Below, one piece after another: positions 18,801 through 32,010 of a stretch of DNA of 64,000 nucleotides. Below the pieces are notes generated by a model. It ran no database searches. It saw only the letters and a list, made by a program, of their open reading frames with translations, and had not been told where the DNA came from. Position 1 is the first letter of the stretch, and the number at the start of each line of letters is the position of its first letter. Source of the stretch: Haemaphysalis longicornis (lineage: Eukaryota; Arthropoda; Arachnida; Ixodida; Ixodidae); the NCBI GenBank assembly GCA_013339765.2, contig JABSTR010000950.1:124001-188000 (forward strand). Direction: 5' to 3'. A program made the position numbers and the translations under genes.

Positions 18801-19284
18801 CCACCCCCCCCCCCCTCGTTTGCGAATCCTCTGCAGTTCCACCGAATCACACACTTTTAGTCTCTCGGATCATTGCATCGATAGAAGCTGTGCAAGCAAA
18901 ATCGATGACATGCTGCAGCTGTGGCGCATGGAAATGGAAAAATTCAATCGGAGATAGCTTGGCAAATGGTATGTCGTTTCTTGAGAGAGTTGGTTATCCG
19001 AAGCCAAAACGGCGCTGGGGGAGACAAGGACACAGCAAGACAATGGGACCGTCTCCTTTTCTTGTCGTCTGCTGTGTCTGCGTCCCTCCCGAGTGTTTTT
19101 TTTTTTTGTATGACAAATGGTAATGACGCCTGTGAGGCCAGCGTAGCAGGAGCAGAAGACCTATTATCAACAGCCGCTGACCGTTCAGAAAAGCGGGTGA
19201 GCAAAGTTCGTCGTCGACGAAGACGTCTAACTACTTCCTAAAGCGTACTAAGACGCTTTCCTACTTCTGCCAGCTACCAAGAAT
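15813..19284. other. No recognisable gene
   Basis: About 3.5 kb of ordinary composition. Frames up to 153 codons (16,866-17,327; 18,045-18,428 on minus) show no family resemblance and no splice context I trust. A weak hairpin lies at about 19,018-19,095 (GACAAGGACACAGCAAGAC against GTCTGCTGTGTCTGCGTCC). Confidence 0.6.
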
Positions 19285-19525
19285 CTTGTACTCCTGGCTC
19301 ATGCGGGTGTTCTTTACCATTCCGGCGTGCGTTGCCCAGCTGGAAAATTTCCTTTACGCAAGATTTTGGCAGCAGCATTTGCGGCTACGAGACCACTCCT
19401 CTGAATCACGTCTGCTCTGTTTGCAGGTTGGTTGTGTCAATATTCAAACTTTTTCTTCTTGTCTAGTCGCAACTGCTGCTGCCCAGAGTTTTTTGGCGTT
19501 CTTCTGTTTCATTTACTGTCTAGAA

Positions 19526-20261
19526 ATGACTAAAACTGCTGAGCTAGCTAAGAAGATTGAAGTGCTGGAAGCGTTGCTCGAAGATAACCTAGAAGGGATG
19601 ATCGATGCACTCGCCGAAAAGTTTAAAACTAAGTTGGAAAACTTGGGGCTTGGTGAACAAGCTGAGCTCGCTGAGATTGTTAACTTCTTGAGCAAAGAGT
19701 ACGACACAATGAAGGCCCAACAGGCTGAACTGATAGCGTCCAACAACGAGCTTTTGGCTCGCAACGCAGCCCTTGAGAAAAGGGTGGCCGAGCTAGAACA
19801 GTACTCCAGACTCAACAACATCGAGATTAAGGGAGTGCCTGTGACGGATGGCGAAGGCTGCCATGATATCTTGCAGTGCATGGCGAAAGCTATCCAGTGC
19901 CCTGTTGAGGCTACTGACATCGACGTCATACATCGTGTCCCCACCATGTCAAAAAACCAGAATAAAAAAAATCGTTCGCTTTTGCTCCCGTGAAAAGAAG
20001 AGTGACTTCCTTCGCAAGGCACGGAAAGCAAAGCTGTGCAAATGCAACATCGGGTTCTCAGGGAAGACAGATGCACCTGTCTTCGTCAATGAGCACCTGA
20101 CTTTTGAAAACAAGAAATTGTTTTCAAAGGCTGTAGCGCTCAAGAAGGAACACCACTGGCAATTTCTGTGGACGGATAACTGTCGCATCAAGGCTCGCAA
20201 AACGGAGGACAGCAAAGTGTTTCGCATAGCGACTGAGCGTGACTTGAGGGTTTTCACATAA
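19526..20261 (+). pseudogene. LINE ORF1 (coiled coil plus nucleic-acid-binding domain)
   Basis: From the ATG at 19,526 the protein has a long heptad-rich coiled coil (residues about 5-100), then EQYSRLNNIEIKGVP and DIDVIHRVPT, typical of ORF1 proteins of CR1/L2 LINEs. A frameshift in the A-run at about 19,966-19,972 moves the remainder (KKIVRFCSREKKSDFLRKAR to the stop at 20,261) into another frame. The family binds element RNA and acts as a chaperone. Confidence 0.75.
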
Positions 20262-20297
20262 CCCAGAGTCCTGTACCCTCTGAGAACTGCCCCCACA

Positions 20298-21331
20298 TTG
20301 CAACCGATGGCTTTACTGTCCCCCGAGGAAGTCAAATTCCGTCTTTCTGACAATAGGCACTCCCTAATTCACTTCAATGCACGGAGCCTTAAGAAAAACT
20401 TCGACACGATTGAAAGTTTTTTAGATACGATCAACCACTCCTTTTCCTTCATATGTAGGCCTATATCTGAAACTTGGCTATCTGAATTTGACAATAATAT
20501 ATACAGTTTTCCGCAGTATCAAACAGAACATTGTCATAGAATTTCGATAGTCATGGAGGCACAGCAGTTTTCATTTCGCCTAATATATCGTATGCACGCA
20601 GACATGATCTGTTGTTTACCACAAACCTTTGTGAATCGATGTGGATTGAAACAGATCGATCATGCCTTCCACATGGTAAAAAGTTTGTCATTGGCTGCAT
20701 TTATCGTTCCCCGTCATCTTCTTTGACTGAATTCTTGCTCAACCTAGATACAACCCTATGCCAGCTGTCACTTGAAAATAAAGACGTTCTGTTAGTAGGT
20801 GACATAAACATTAACTTACTGGACACCGAATCTAACTTGTACGCTGCCTACACTGACTGCTTTTCTGGATTTGGATTCGAATCTCTAATACATGCGCCTA
20901 CAAGATGCGTGCGCAATGGTCTTCGCACGTTAATAGACCATGCACTATCTAACATATCACCCCAACCATTTTCAGCTGTTCTTGAAACAGATATCACGGA
21001 TCATTTTCCTGTTTTGCTTATTTTTGACGCTGACGTAACAAGCATACGCAACTCCCGCGTTACTTCTGTGTTTGACGCAGTTAGATTTAAAGAAACTATC
21101 GTGGCAACCGACTGGTCTGTCATTAATTCGATAGATGATGCAGAGGAAGCATTGCAACGCTTTTCTTGTGAATTCTTAAAAGCCGTTTCATTAAGTACTA
21201 CAACGGTTAAATGTAAAAAAAGATTCAGTTATCCACACAATCCATCGATGACTAAAGGGCTGTTAGTAAGCATACGAAAAAAAGATAATCTGTACAAGAA
21301 AACGAAGAGACAGCCCTTTAATTCAAATCTA
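20298..21331 (+). pseudogene. LINE ORF2, APE endonuclease part
   Basis: HFNARSLKKNFDTIESFL and SETWLSEF mark the start of the APE-type nuclease. After a frameshift near 20,600, VIGCIYRSPSSSL, VLLVGDININLL and ETDITDHFPVLL give the remaining conserved blocks, including the D-H pair. This enzyme nicks target DNA for target-primed reverse transcription. The frame runs into the SINE at 21,332. Confidence 0.82.
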
Positions 21332-21556
21332 ATTGATTGATTGATTGTAGGGTTTTAACGCGCCGACGCAACGCAGGCGATGAGGTGCGCCGTAGTGGAG
21401 GGCTCCGGATTAATTTTGGCAACCTGGGGATCTTTAACGTGCGCCGAAATTTCGCACACACGGGCGTTTTTGCTTTTCGCCTCCATCAGAAAAGCGGCCG
21501 CCGCGGCCGGGAATCGAACCCGCGACCTCGTGCTCAGCAGCGCAACGCCTTAGCCA
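21332..21556 (-). mobile_element. Ruka-like SINE inserted in LINE ORF2
   Basis: It is antisense to the LINE, with a (GATT)n tail at the left and a partial tRNA head at the right. A 13-bp direct repeat flanks it, TAATTCAAATCTA at 21,319-21,331 and TAATTCCAATCTA at 21,557-21,569, differing by one base. The 5' end lacks the A-box region. Confidence 0.92.
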
Positions 21557-23408
21557 TAATTCCAATCTAGCTAAGCGGTACAAGAAATACTGCGGCCTCT
21601 TGAACATTCTCTTAAAACGGGCAAAAAAACGGCACTATGAAAATGAATTTTCTAAACACAAAAATGACCCCAAAAAACAATGGAATCTGGTGAATACCTT
21701 CCTTAACACAGCTACAGGTAATGCCTCAATACCAAAAATTACCCATAATGGAATAATCTTGACGGAACCCACTCACATTGGTAATGCCTTGTGCGATTAT
21801 TTTTCGTCCTTTTATAACAATACCCCCCAGTCCTTGAACGCACAACTTGGTTTGAGGCGTGCTAGCCAATCATTCTTTTTATTTCCAGTTACAGCAGAAG
21901 AAGTGCTCTCTACGCTTGGTACGCTGAAAAACACTAGCCCAGGTCTAGATAATATTTCTATTCGTCATTTCAAGCTAGTTTCCGATTCAGTCGTAAATAC
22001 ACTCAGTCACATAATAAATCATGTCTTTAAGTCTGGCACTTTTCCATCTTTTCTGAAGAAAGCAAAAGTCGTACCTGTTTTCAAAAAAGGTGACCGGTTA
22101 TTAATATCCAATTACCGCCCAATTTCCATTCTTTCTTGTCTAAGCAAACTAATGGAACAGATATTTGCCAAACGTCTGAACAGCTATTTCAATAAATTTA
22201 ATCTGCTGAATCCATGTCAATTCGGTTTCCGGTCTGGACGTTCGACTAACCTTGCATTACTTTCCCTAACGGATTTCATTAAAAAATCTATTGACTCTGG
22301 AAATTTTGTGGGTTCAGTTTTTTTTGGACTTTACAAAGGCGTTTGACACGATTAATCATAATATCTTGTTTAAAAAATTGGAAGCTTTTGGCATAACAGG
22401 ACCACCACTAATATTTTTGAAAAACTATTTACTTAACAGGCAATACTCTGTATATGTGGCTAACGCGTTTTCAGAAACTAGAACTTTTAACCAAGGTGTG
22501 CCCCAGGGGTCTATTTTAGGTCCTTTACTCTTTATTTTGTATATTAATGACCTTCCGGATTGCGTTAGTTCTTCCCATTGCGTCTTCTATGCTGATGATA
22601 CAACCATTTCTTTATCTGATAAATCATTAATTTGTCTCTCGACATACTTGAATGCAGTACTAATTAACGTTGTAAAGTGGTGCCGTGACAACTATTTAGT
22701 GATTAACCCGGAGAAAACTAAATTCATGGTCTTTAGGTCTTATCAGAAACCCATAACTTTTTTTCCAGAATTAAACCTTGGACCTCATTTAATCACAACG
22801 TGCGACGATGGTACATTCCTTGGTATTCACCTCGACCCTCACCTTACATTTTCTTCGCATTTTTCTAATCTCAAGCAGAAAACAGCGTTCGGCATGACCG
22901 CTTTTTTCCTCATACAGCTTTATTATCCTTGTATTTTGATTTCGTTCACAGCCATTTTCATTACGCCATTGTCTCATGGGGCAACACATACTCTTCTCAC
23001 GTTACATCTGTGCAACATATTCAAAACCAATGTATTGGCATCATAACATTTAGTTCATGTCACTCCTCTGCCTCAGGGCTTCTGCGTCAGAATAACATAC
23101 TATCAATCAAAGCACTGTTTGACTATAACTTAGGAATGATTTTTTACAAATTGCTACATTGCAACCTTTCATATAATCTTATCGATGTCACTATTTTGCG
23201 CGGCAAAAGCGCCACTAGGTTTTCAAGAAATAACAATTTCTTACTACCGACTGTTCACACTAATTATGGGAAGAAAACCACTTGTTTTGCAGCTGTCACA
23301 TTCGGGAATAATTTGCCAATGGCCATTAAATCATGCCCGTCTCTAGCTTGCTTTAAAAAAATTATCAGAATTTCTTTCGCTGTAGTAAATAACGTTTTTT
23401 GTTCATAA
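21557..23408 (+). pseudogene. LINE ORF2, reverse transcriptase part
   Basis: Blocks in order are AKKRHYENEF, KVVPVFKKGD, NYRPISILSCLSKLME, FGFRSGRSTN, DFTKAFDTINH, GVPQGSILGPLLFILYINDLP and YADDTTISL. Then come the thumb (INPEKTKFMVF), HFHYAIVSWGN and ESxQN-like HIQNQCIGI to the stop at about 23,408. Frameshifts lie in the T-run near 22,318 and near 22,900. It would copy its own RNA and SINE RNA at nicked targets. Confidence 0.85.
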
Positions 23409-23737
23409 CTATTGCGTACTTTCCTGGTGTTCTCATGGGACTTTGTTTCCTATTTTCTTGTTCACGAATTGATTGAACTGGTTGGTTATTTGGTCCGGCT
23501 GCCTTTTTGAGTGTATGTATTTTCGTTTGTATTTTCGTATGTATTTTCGTATGTATCATTTTACACCGCGTACTTAACCGATGGGCTCTTGTGCCCATTT
23601 GCTGCTTTCATGCAATTATCGTATGTATTCAAAATCGAGGGTCCCCTTTCAGTCTTCTGGCTCTGGGACCCTCGTCTGTATACCAATATGTTTGTATTGC
23701 TTTCATGAAATAAATTTTCACTTTCCAAAAAAAAAAC

Positions 23738-24106
23738 GGGGGTGACCTCGAAATCAGCCTTCTGACTTAACGAATGAAACGTCTTCTGTTCGGGGGGGTG
23801 TCAAAACCACATATCGGTTAGACATCGGAACCTCACCATCGGAAACGGGTGGCTGTCGTGATTTGCGGTCGCGGCTATTCTTGCGACGAGTTTCCTTCTC
23901 ATAGCGTTTAGTGGGGCGGTCCTTGGACGTACCGTCGAGGTCGTCCTTTTCTCAAGTGCCACGTGTGTATTTAACAGTTTCTTGCGAGCTCATCTAGTCT
24001 TGTTTATGTTGTGGACATGTAGTACGCATATGACTGGGCCGAAGGCACTTGTAGCAGTATATTACGCCTAACTTGTACTACGAAATCGGAGGGTGTAGCC
24101 ATAATA
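23738..24106. other. No recognisable gene
   Basis: The 369-bp gap between the LINE poly(A) and the pogo-like element holds nothing I recognise. Confidence 0.6.
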
Positions 24107-25003
24107 CAGTCAAACCCGACTATAACGAACCCGGATAGAGCAAAGTGTGCTATATATCGAACAAAAATAAATCAGCTACGGAAATACACGCGAAACATAT
24201 TCCTTATAACGAAGTTCACATCTGATATATCGAACTCGGCGTGCCTAAAATGGCCGCCAAACTTCATGGTCTCGGAGCAGCGATTGAGATGTTGATTGGG
24301 CGAGACCACTGAGCAAAGGCGGCCACTGAGACATTGCGCCTCGTATGGAGCGACATGACACCCGACACTTTCCATAATTGTTTCCGACGCGCGGAACTCA
24401 CGACGGAACCCGCCCAGTCTGTGAGTCCGGACCAAGACGGCATCTAGCCAACCGTCCCGATGCTGTGCCGAAAGGAGTGTCCTTCGAAGATTTCCTGAGT
24501 GTCGACGACGACGTGGCCGCCACTGTAAGCCCCTCAGGCGCGGACACCGTCAGCAGCACCGTCGTAATGCTATAAAAAGCACCGAGAAGGCAGAGGATGT
24601 CGCGAGTGAAAACCGCCCGACGCTTAATGGAGTGCTTTCGGCAGTTGGTGTCCTCCGTCAATATTTCTTCGATATTGAAGGACATGGACTCGAACTGGTG
24701 CAAACAATGTCTGGTGTAAAGAATTATGTGCTAGTTGACGCTGCCGAAACGAAAAGGAAAACAAACAGCACCGCTTTTTTTGGAAGTAGGCAGTTAAAGC
24801 AAAAAGTAGCTTTATTACTTGCAAGAAATCGATTGTTTTGCGTATGGTAATGGCATACCTTATTTTGTTCGTTTCTGCATGCGGGGGTGGCGGGGAATTC
24901 CCGCGTTTAGCGAACTCGTAAGAAAAAACTCGTTATAGGCGGGTTCGGCTATATCGAACTAATAGTGGCGCATATTGCAGTTCGCTATAACCGGGTCGGA
25001 CTG
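24107..25003. mobile_element. Pogo/Tigger-like element with transposase C-terminal relic
   Basis: Imperfect terminal repeats start CAGTCAAACCCGACTATAAC on the left and, read inward from the right, CAGTCCGACCCGGTTATAGC. The left end is preceded by TA, and the right flank has decayed to CA. Inside, a frame at 24,378-24,575 reads VPKGVSFEDFLSVDDD, and 24,632-24,850 reads VGVLRQYF...ETKRKTNSTAFF. This matches the acidic tail and final KRKxxxITxFF-type end of pogo/Tigger transposases. The catalytic DDE domain is absent, so this is an internally deleted, non-autonomous copy. Confidence 0.7.
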
Positions 25004-25180
25004 CATGTGGCGCGAGCTGGGAGGGATGTGCCCTGAAGGGTGACCAGGCAACTTCGGCCGCGACCCATGTATGGGGCTGGCTCCTTGTGAGATGGGCATG
25101 TGAACGTAGCCGCGAAGGTTTCTGGTGACTCGCCGGGCCGACGCCGAAAACGACATACCTGCGAAGGTTGGAGCCAGAAA
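25004..25180. other. No recognisable gene
   Basis: Frames on minus here (24,933-25,202 and others) may be diverged continuations of the ORF remnant at 25,181-25,640. I cannot support a product. Confidence 0.4.
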
Positions 25181-25640
25181 TCAGGTACGCTTGAACCCCC
25201 ACTGCGGTTCGACCAGGCAGAGGATCTCATTCAGGCCGCAGAGACAGTCAACATTTGCTAGCGAACGCAGCCACACGGAGATGGTGTCAGTGAGGCGGTG
25301 AATGGCGAAACCTTGAAATCCATTGGTTTGGAGGCATGAGACCGGGGTGGCTTGTGGGACCCAGTTGGGACGAAGCGTAACGTTGACGGACTCCTTTGGT
25401 TCTATCACCACTTTGTACAGCGGCGATAATCCGGGCATCACCACACGCACTGCCAATGCGCGGTCAATTTTACGCACGAATGTGTCATGGGTCGATGTAG
25501 CAGGCTACTCCAATGGTTTATCATATGCTTGCCTCTTAGGGTCAGTCGGACCACCATTACCCGCGGCGACAATTCGCTGTCCCTTCATCGAATCCGGTGC
25601 AGCCGTTTCCGTGCCCACGCTCTCGTGTCGTAGGGTCGCG
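25181..25640 (-). pseudogene. Unidentified ORF remnant, possibly protein-coding
   Basis: A minus frame runs from about 25,640 to the stop at 25,181 with one in-frame TAG near 25,504. Its 98-residue end (IEPKESVNVTLRPNWVPQAT, FAIHRLTDTISVWLRS) has alternating hydrophobic residues that suggest beta strands. The upstream part reads GQRIVAAGNGGPTDPKRQAY. I do not recognise the family. An old endogenous viral or transposon structural protein is conceivable but unsupported. Confidence 0.35.
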
Positions 25641-26829
25641 TCTATGCACAACGAGCATAGCGCTGTTGTTACCGTATCAACCGCGGCACGCCTAGCTCTA
25701 GGTCAGGCGGTACCGGCAGAACCTGGCCCTACTCGGCGACGATGATGCAGCGCTGGCCCGAGTGCCGCTACCAGCGTATACCCAGCGTATATTTCACTGC
25801 ATGTCCAGTCCCAAATTTTTTCACACAGCCTCGTTTTCTACAAGGAAAGTGGTCCAGCTGACATATTCAAACTTATGAGACACAATTTCGGACCCAGGCG
25901 GTGATCATGAAAATTGAGAGGCAAGGCTGCCCATATGCTGTTGGAAAATTGAGAGGCAAGGCTGCCCGCATGCTGTTGCAATAACCGTATTTGGTGGTCT
26001 TCAGTGCGGGTAAGCTTCTGGTACGGCAAACTGACCGATATCCGGGTCATGATAAATACCTACAAAAGTTTTCTCGTTTCCTCTTTTATTCCGGCTCTTA
26101 TCCTGTATCGACGTTTTACAGAGTGGTCGCAATGTTGAAATGTTTTCTGTATTCTGGCGATTCTGTAACCGACTCTGCCGCTTCTCAGTAGAGCCTTGCC
26201 GATTCTTCTTACGCGACTGCTTGCTGAGATCGCACGCTGACCTATTTTGAGGTTTTATAAATTGACCACGCGGCACCCTGCATTATCTGTCGAACAGAGC
26301 TTGCTGCAGTGGGTTGGCCGTGAGAGCTTCGAAAAATAATTTTAATACTCCGGTAATTAGAAGTTATATACTCATTTTTTTTATACTGGGGCTCATTCTG
26401 TTTCGTTTCTTGTTATAATGTAGACTTTCCTTGGTTTTAGAGAGCCTGGCGTTAAGTCTTTTGCACCCTTCTTGACCCAATGTTAGCTATCGCTGGCATT
26501 AGCATCGTTTGGAAAGGTGCTTTGGTGGTGGCGTAAGTTGCGGGCACGGCTCGTGACCATGTATGCCGAGCACGCGACTTCCCATGGCGTATAGACGATA
26601 AACATTATTACGCAGACTTGGCTCCTGCTTAAATCGCGTACCTTTTCTTTGGTATTGGCCGTAGTAGCACTGTTCTTTCCGCTCTAGCTACCGCTGATCT
26701 GTACTTCTTATTCGGGGAAGCCCTCGTATCTGGCTGCCTCAGTTGTAGTTCCCTGTTGGCGTCGATTACTTACTTCCGTGGACGCTTGATGAGCACGACT
26801 GATAGCGGACGGCTAGACGTCACGGAAAA
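25641..26829. other. No recognisable gene
   Basis: A short direct repeat (AAAATTGAGAGGCAAGGCTGCCC at about 25,909 and 25,945) is visible. Otherwise nothing is supportable. Confidence 0.6.
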
Positions 26830-28500
<1,671 letters not shown>

Positions 28501-30527
28501 ATTGTACTTTAAGCTACAGACCCTGATTGACGACGTAGGACTTAAAGTGTAACGTTAGGGCGTCCATCAGGCCGGGAACAGCTGCTTCGCATCGCCATTC
28601 GCCATACCAGAGTCCTGCCATACACAGGGATAGCGCATTGCGGGTGCAGGTTCCAGTGGATCGCACGTTTGAAAGCAAATATAGGTCAGTTTGGCTTTTA
28701 AAAACAACAGACTTCCTTAAACAAATAAAACGCTAAAGTCTCGGTCTCTGTGTCTGTCTGACGGCCGCTCCAATCAGCCGTGCGGTCAAAAGTTAAAAGA
28801 ACTCTTGCACAAGACCATTATTTATAGGTAAAACAATTTGTAATCCACTACATCTGCTAGGCCACTTGACATTCCAAGGTTCGTTCACCAAGCAAAAAGA
28901 AAATATCAGTCATATTTTAGGCAAAACATCGATACATGCTGTACCAGGGTTGTTGTAAGTATGCATAAACGAGGGCAGAATTTCTGCTATATCAAACAAA
29001 AAACGTGTTAAAAACAATATTTAACCAAAAATAAAATAGAGCTCGTCGCTCGTTCTTTAGGCTAGGGCCTTGCCGCAGAAGAAAGAAACAAAAAGGTTTC
29101 CAACTGATGGCCTGGCAGTAGTGCGAACGGGACAGAAATCAATATAATTCGCCAAACCTCCATTGTGTTTATCATGGGAGGACCGAGGGAGAGGGGAACC
29201 GCGTGAGAGGTGGGCGGGAGAGAGACTTACATGACAGGCGAGGCAGAAAAGTACGGTGTTTCGACGACATTTGCAGCGCCGCGAGCAGACACGCGGCCGT
29301 TGTTTTTACGGTGTGACAATGGTTTCGCATTCAGGCGTTCTAACGCCTCTTGCTTGTCGCGGTGACAGGGACCACGGCCTTCATGATATTTCAATAGTGT
29401 GATCAGAAAAGAACAAAGGGGTCATGAAACACTTTCTGCACATTTTTTTCTTAAATCCTAAATGCTTCCAGAAAGCATTCAACAAGCGCATCCGGTACTT
29501 ACAATAGGGGTCGCAAAGTCCCTCAGCAAATTATTGCTGCTCTACCCGCATAACATTACGTGGAAACATACAAAAAAGATATTTATCAAGTTCAGTCTTC
29601 GTGTTGTTATCGCAATTGAATGGTTCAAGCTATATCGCGGGGGCTTTCTTTCAGCGGTAGCAATAAACACATTCCATAAGCACCTGAAAGAAAATTACTA
29701 CAGAAGTAAAGGAGAAAACTGAAGACCTATCCGCTGTTGACGGGAAAATCAAGCAGTGCCGCTCTCCCGCAGACATGGAGTCAAGAGTGAGAGCATGAAG
29801 GAAAGAAGTGAAAGAGTTGAGAAGCCGCGTTTGTAGGGTCCCTTTAAATGAACGTTAAGGCCTCAGAAAAAGTCACTCCCATGAGCACACACATCCACAC
29901 GTGCATAATAACAGATTGGCACAGAGCTGCGGGTGAATTGGGCGAGCGCATGACGATGTTCGAGGCTGAATACGGTTACACGACGGAAAGCATGCACGCG
30001 ATGTGTGAAGAGTCACGTCTGTGTTAACACAGGATCACTATTGCCGCATTTGAAGGCGGATATGTCAGTTTGTACTGAGACCTAGAACGTCAGGGTGGTT
30101 GAGGCATAAAATTTCCCCACAGGAACCTAACGCGGGTTTATGCTCATGTCCGCGTGCGTGTGCGCGCAAGAGCCGACACTTTTAGTGCAAATTCCAAACC
30201 TTAAAACGAGGTTGTCTGTATTGGCGATCAAACACGGACAATCCGGTTGCCGAAGAGTGAAATAATTAGCCTCGTTCGCAATTCCTTCGCAAGTAGGAAT
30301 TAAATTCCAGGTCATTCTAAAAAGTCTCACGTCGCTATTAATTATACCCATTAGGGTAGAAGAATATTGCTTCGGGGTTTGTGTAATTCACTGCAGGCGA
30401 AGAAAAACGTGAAAAAAAAAATTCAGGCCTTCGCTCGGCAAACTTAGTAGTTCTTATCGTGACCGAGGAAAATTACCTGGGGATGCTTATAACATTCTAA
30501 GAATGTGAATAGAAAAGCCTGGTGGGG
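28501..30527. other. No recognisable gene
   Basis: About 2 kb with no coding, RNA or repeat signal I can support. The 86-codon frame at 29,462-29,722 has no recognisable product. Confidence 0.6.
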
Positions 30528-30750
30528 CGTTTTTGTTGCTCTACTGTTGACTTTTCTGTGCAACTTCGAGGCCACCCGGCCACCCGTTCACCAGTCCCCC
30601 GTTGACAGCACCCCTCCTAAGCTCGCGCGCTCTTCACCATCACGTGGAAGTCTCCTGTTCACCCCAGTCGGTATCTCCAGGCATCTACCAAGGCACATGC
30701 GACAGTGCCCTATTCTCTTTCGGTGCTGGTGTTTTCTCTTCTCACGTTGT
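30528..30750 (+). repeat. Diverged interspersed repeat, copy A (inverted pair)
   Basis: This segment, read on plus, aligns by eye with the reverse complement of 31,780-32,010. Shared stretches include CTGTTGA, CTTCGNGGC, CAGTCGGT and GCACGTGCGACAG-like GCACATGCGACAG. A frame at 30,505-30,795 starts with a signal-like hydrophobic stretch, but it lies inside this repeat and is not called as a gene. Confidence 0.6.
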
Positions 30751-31603
30751 GCGGTTGACATTACGGCGAAAGCCTCAGATCTCTATGTTTTATGAGGAGA
30801 TGCATTCTAAGGTATACAGGAAATTGGTGGGAGCTCCACAAAAATTCTGAGAGAAACTTGCACTCATGCCCAAGACTTGAATGGAGAAGCTGTTTCGGTG
30901 AGCATTGCCGGACACATAGTTATTGTTTCAGGATCATTGTTTGTGCATATATGTTGCTGGGTTGCCTTAGTAATCTTTGTCCGTAAAAGCATCGAAGAAG
31001 CCGCCGTCTTCTTCCGGCGACGTGTGGATTGCAAAGGGATCGTCAGCATTGTAGACTTCCAACAGTACTTCGTCATCGACTCTACGCAGCGGTGGCGAGA
31101 TCTGCAAGTCATCTCGGCAAGACTTTGCACGCTCGTAGCAATGCCTCCAATTATCCACAATGGTTTCCAGACAATGCGGCCGCCTCAGTGACCTCTCCCA
31201 AGTACGGTGTCTCTCCAACTTTAGCATTAGCGCGGGAGTTTTTCCGTTACATGCGCGGTAACGCTTGACGACAGCGCTGGAGTTTTCCTTTTTGTTTGCT
31301 TGCTTACGCCATTGCGCAAGCCGGGAGGCACGCGCTCGCAAGGGCTCGGCCTTTTGGTATTTTTTTCTGAAACGGAGAACTTACGGCGTGTACACAGCTC
31401 CGCTGATAAAATAGGAGCGCAACCAGAGAACGCCAACCAGGAAAAGAAAATCCCGGGCCATCTCTCAACATGAAACCTGAGAAGGACCGAAGCATGCAGT
31501 GTATAAGTGTATTTCTGGCGCCTTGGCGCTTTGCCAACGGAGATGAAACCTTTGGGGGATAGAGGTATACAGATTTGTAGTAAACATCTTTTGTCTTTGA
31601 AGC

Positions 31604-31715
31604 ATGAATATCTCTAGCGTGAGGCGTAAACGAGTGTCCCAGTTATTTTTTGGTACGCTTTATGAAGCACTCCAGCGCGAGGCGTAAACGAGTTTCCCAG
31701 TCTTTTAGTACCGTG
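31604..31715 (+). repeat. Short tandem duplication, period about 66 bp
   Basis: GCGTGAGGCGTAAACGAGTG and GCGCGAGGCGTAAACGAGTT head two adjacent similar segments, both followed by CCCAGT. Confidence 0.65.
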
Positions 31716-31779
31716 ACTACATGAGAAGACGATCCCTACCGTGACAGGAGAGGCCAACAGCCCCAGCCCCTAAGGTGCT

Positions 31780-32010
31780 TTGCCCCTAAAAAACAGCAGC
31801 GCCGGAGGAGGATAGGCCGCTGTCGCACGTGCAGTAATTGCCGCCTTCGAAGGTGCATGAATGCACCGACTGGGGCAAACAGGACACTTCCGGCGATGGT
31901 GAGCTAGCGGACGAACTTCGCAGGGCGCTGTCAAAGGGCCCGGTGAAGGGGTGACGGGGGCAGCCGCGAAGTTCCAAAGAAAATTCAACAGCAGTCCAAC
32001 AAAACGTCCA
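31780..32010 (-). repeat. Diverged interspersed repeat, copy B (inverted pair)
   Basis: This is the inverted partner of 30,528-30,750, about 1.25 kb away. Read on minus it starts TTGTTGGACTGCTGTTGAAT. A frame at 32,096-31,770 crosses it. The superfamily is unknown. Confidence 0.6.

Larger units (their letters stand above)
19285..23737 (+). mobile_element. CR1/L2-like LINE, nearly full length
   Basis: The order is 5' untranslated sequence, ORF1 (19,526-20,261), ORF2 with APE endonuclease and RT (about 20,298-23,408), and a 3' region. The 3' region has tandem GTATGTATTTTC, a GAGGGTCCC...GGGACCCTC hairpin (23,637-23,672) and an A10 tail at 23,728-23,737. A SINE interrupts ORF2. Several frameshifts show the copy is inactive. 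The 5' boundary is approximate. Clade naming is by eye, and Jockey-group membership is possible. Confidence 0.82.

Noticed and set aside
23365..23598. KIHTKIQTKIHT repeat ORF
   Set aside because: It is the antisense of the GTATGTATTTTC tandem in the LINE 3' untranslated region.
30505..30795. Small secreted protein with an apparent signal peptide
   Set aside because: It overlaps a diverged interspersed repeat whose other copy has no matching frame, and no exon structure supports it.
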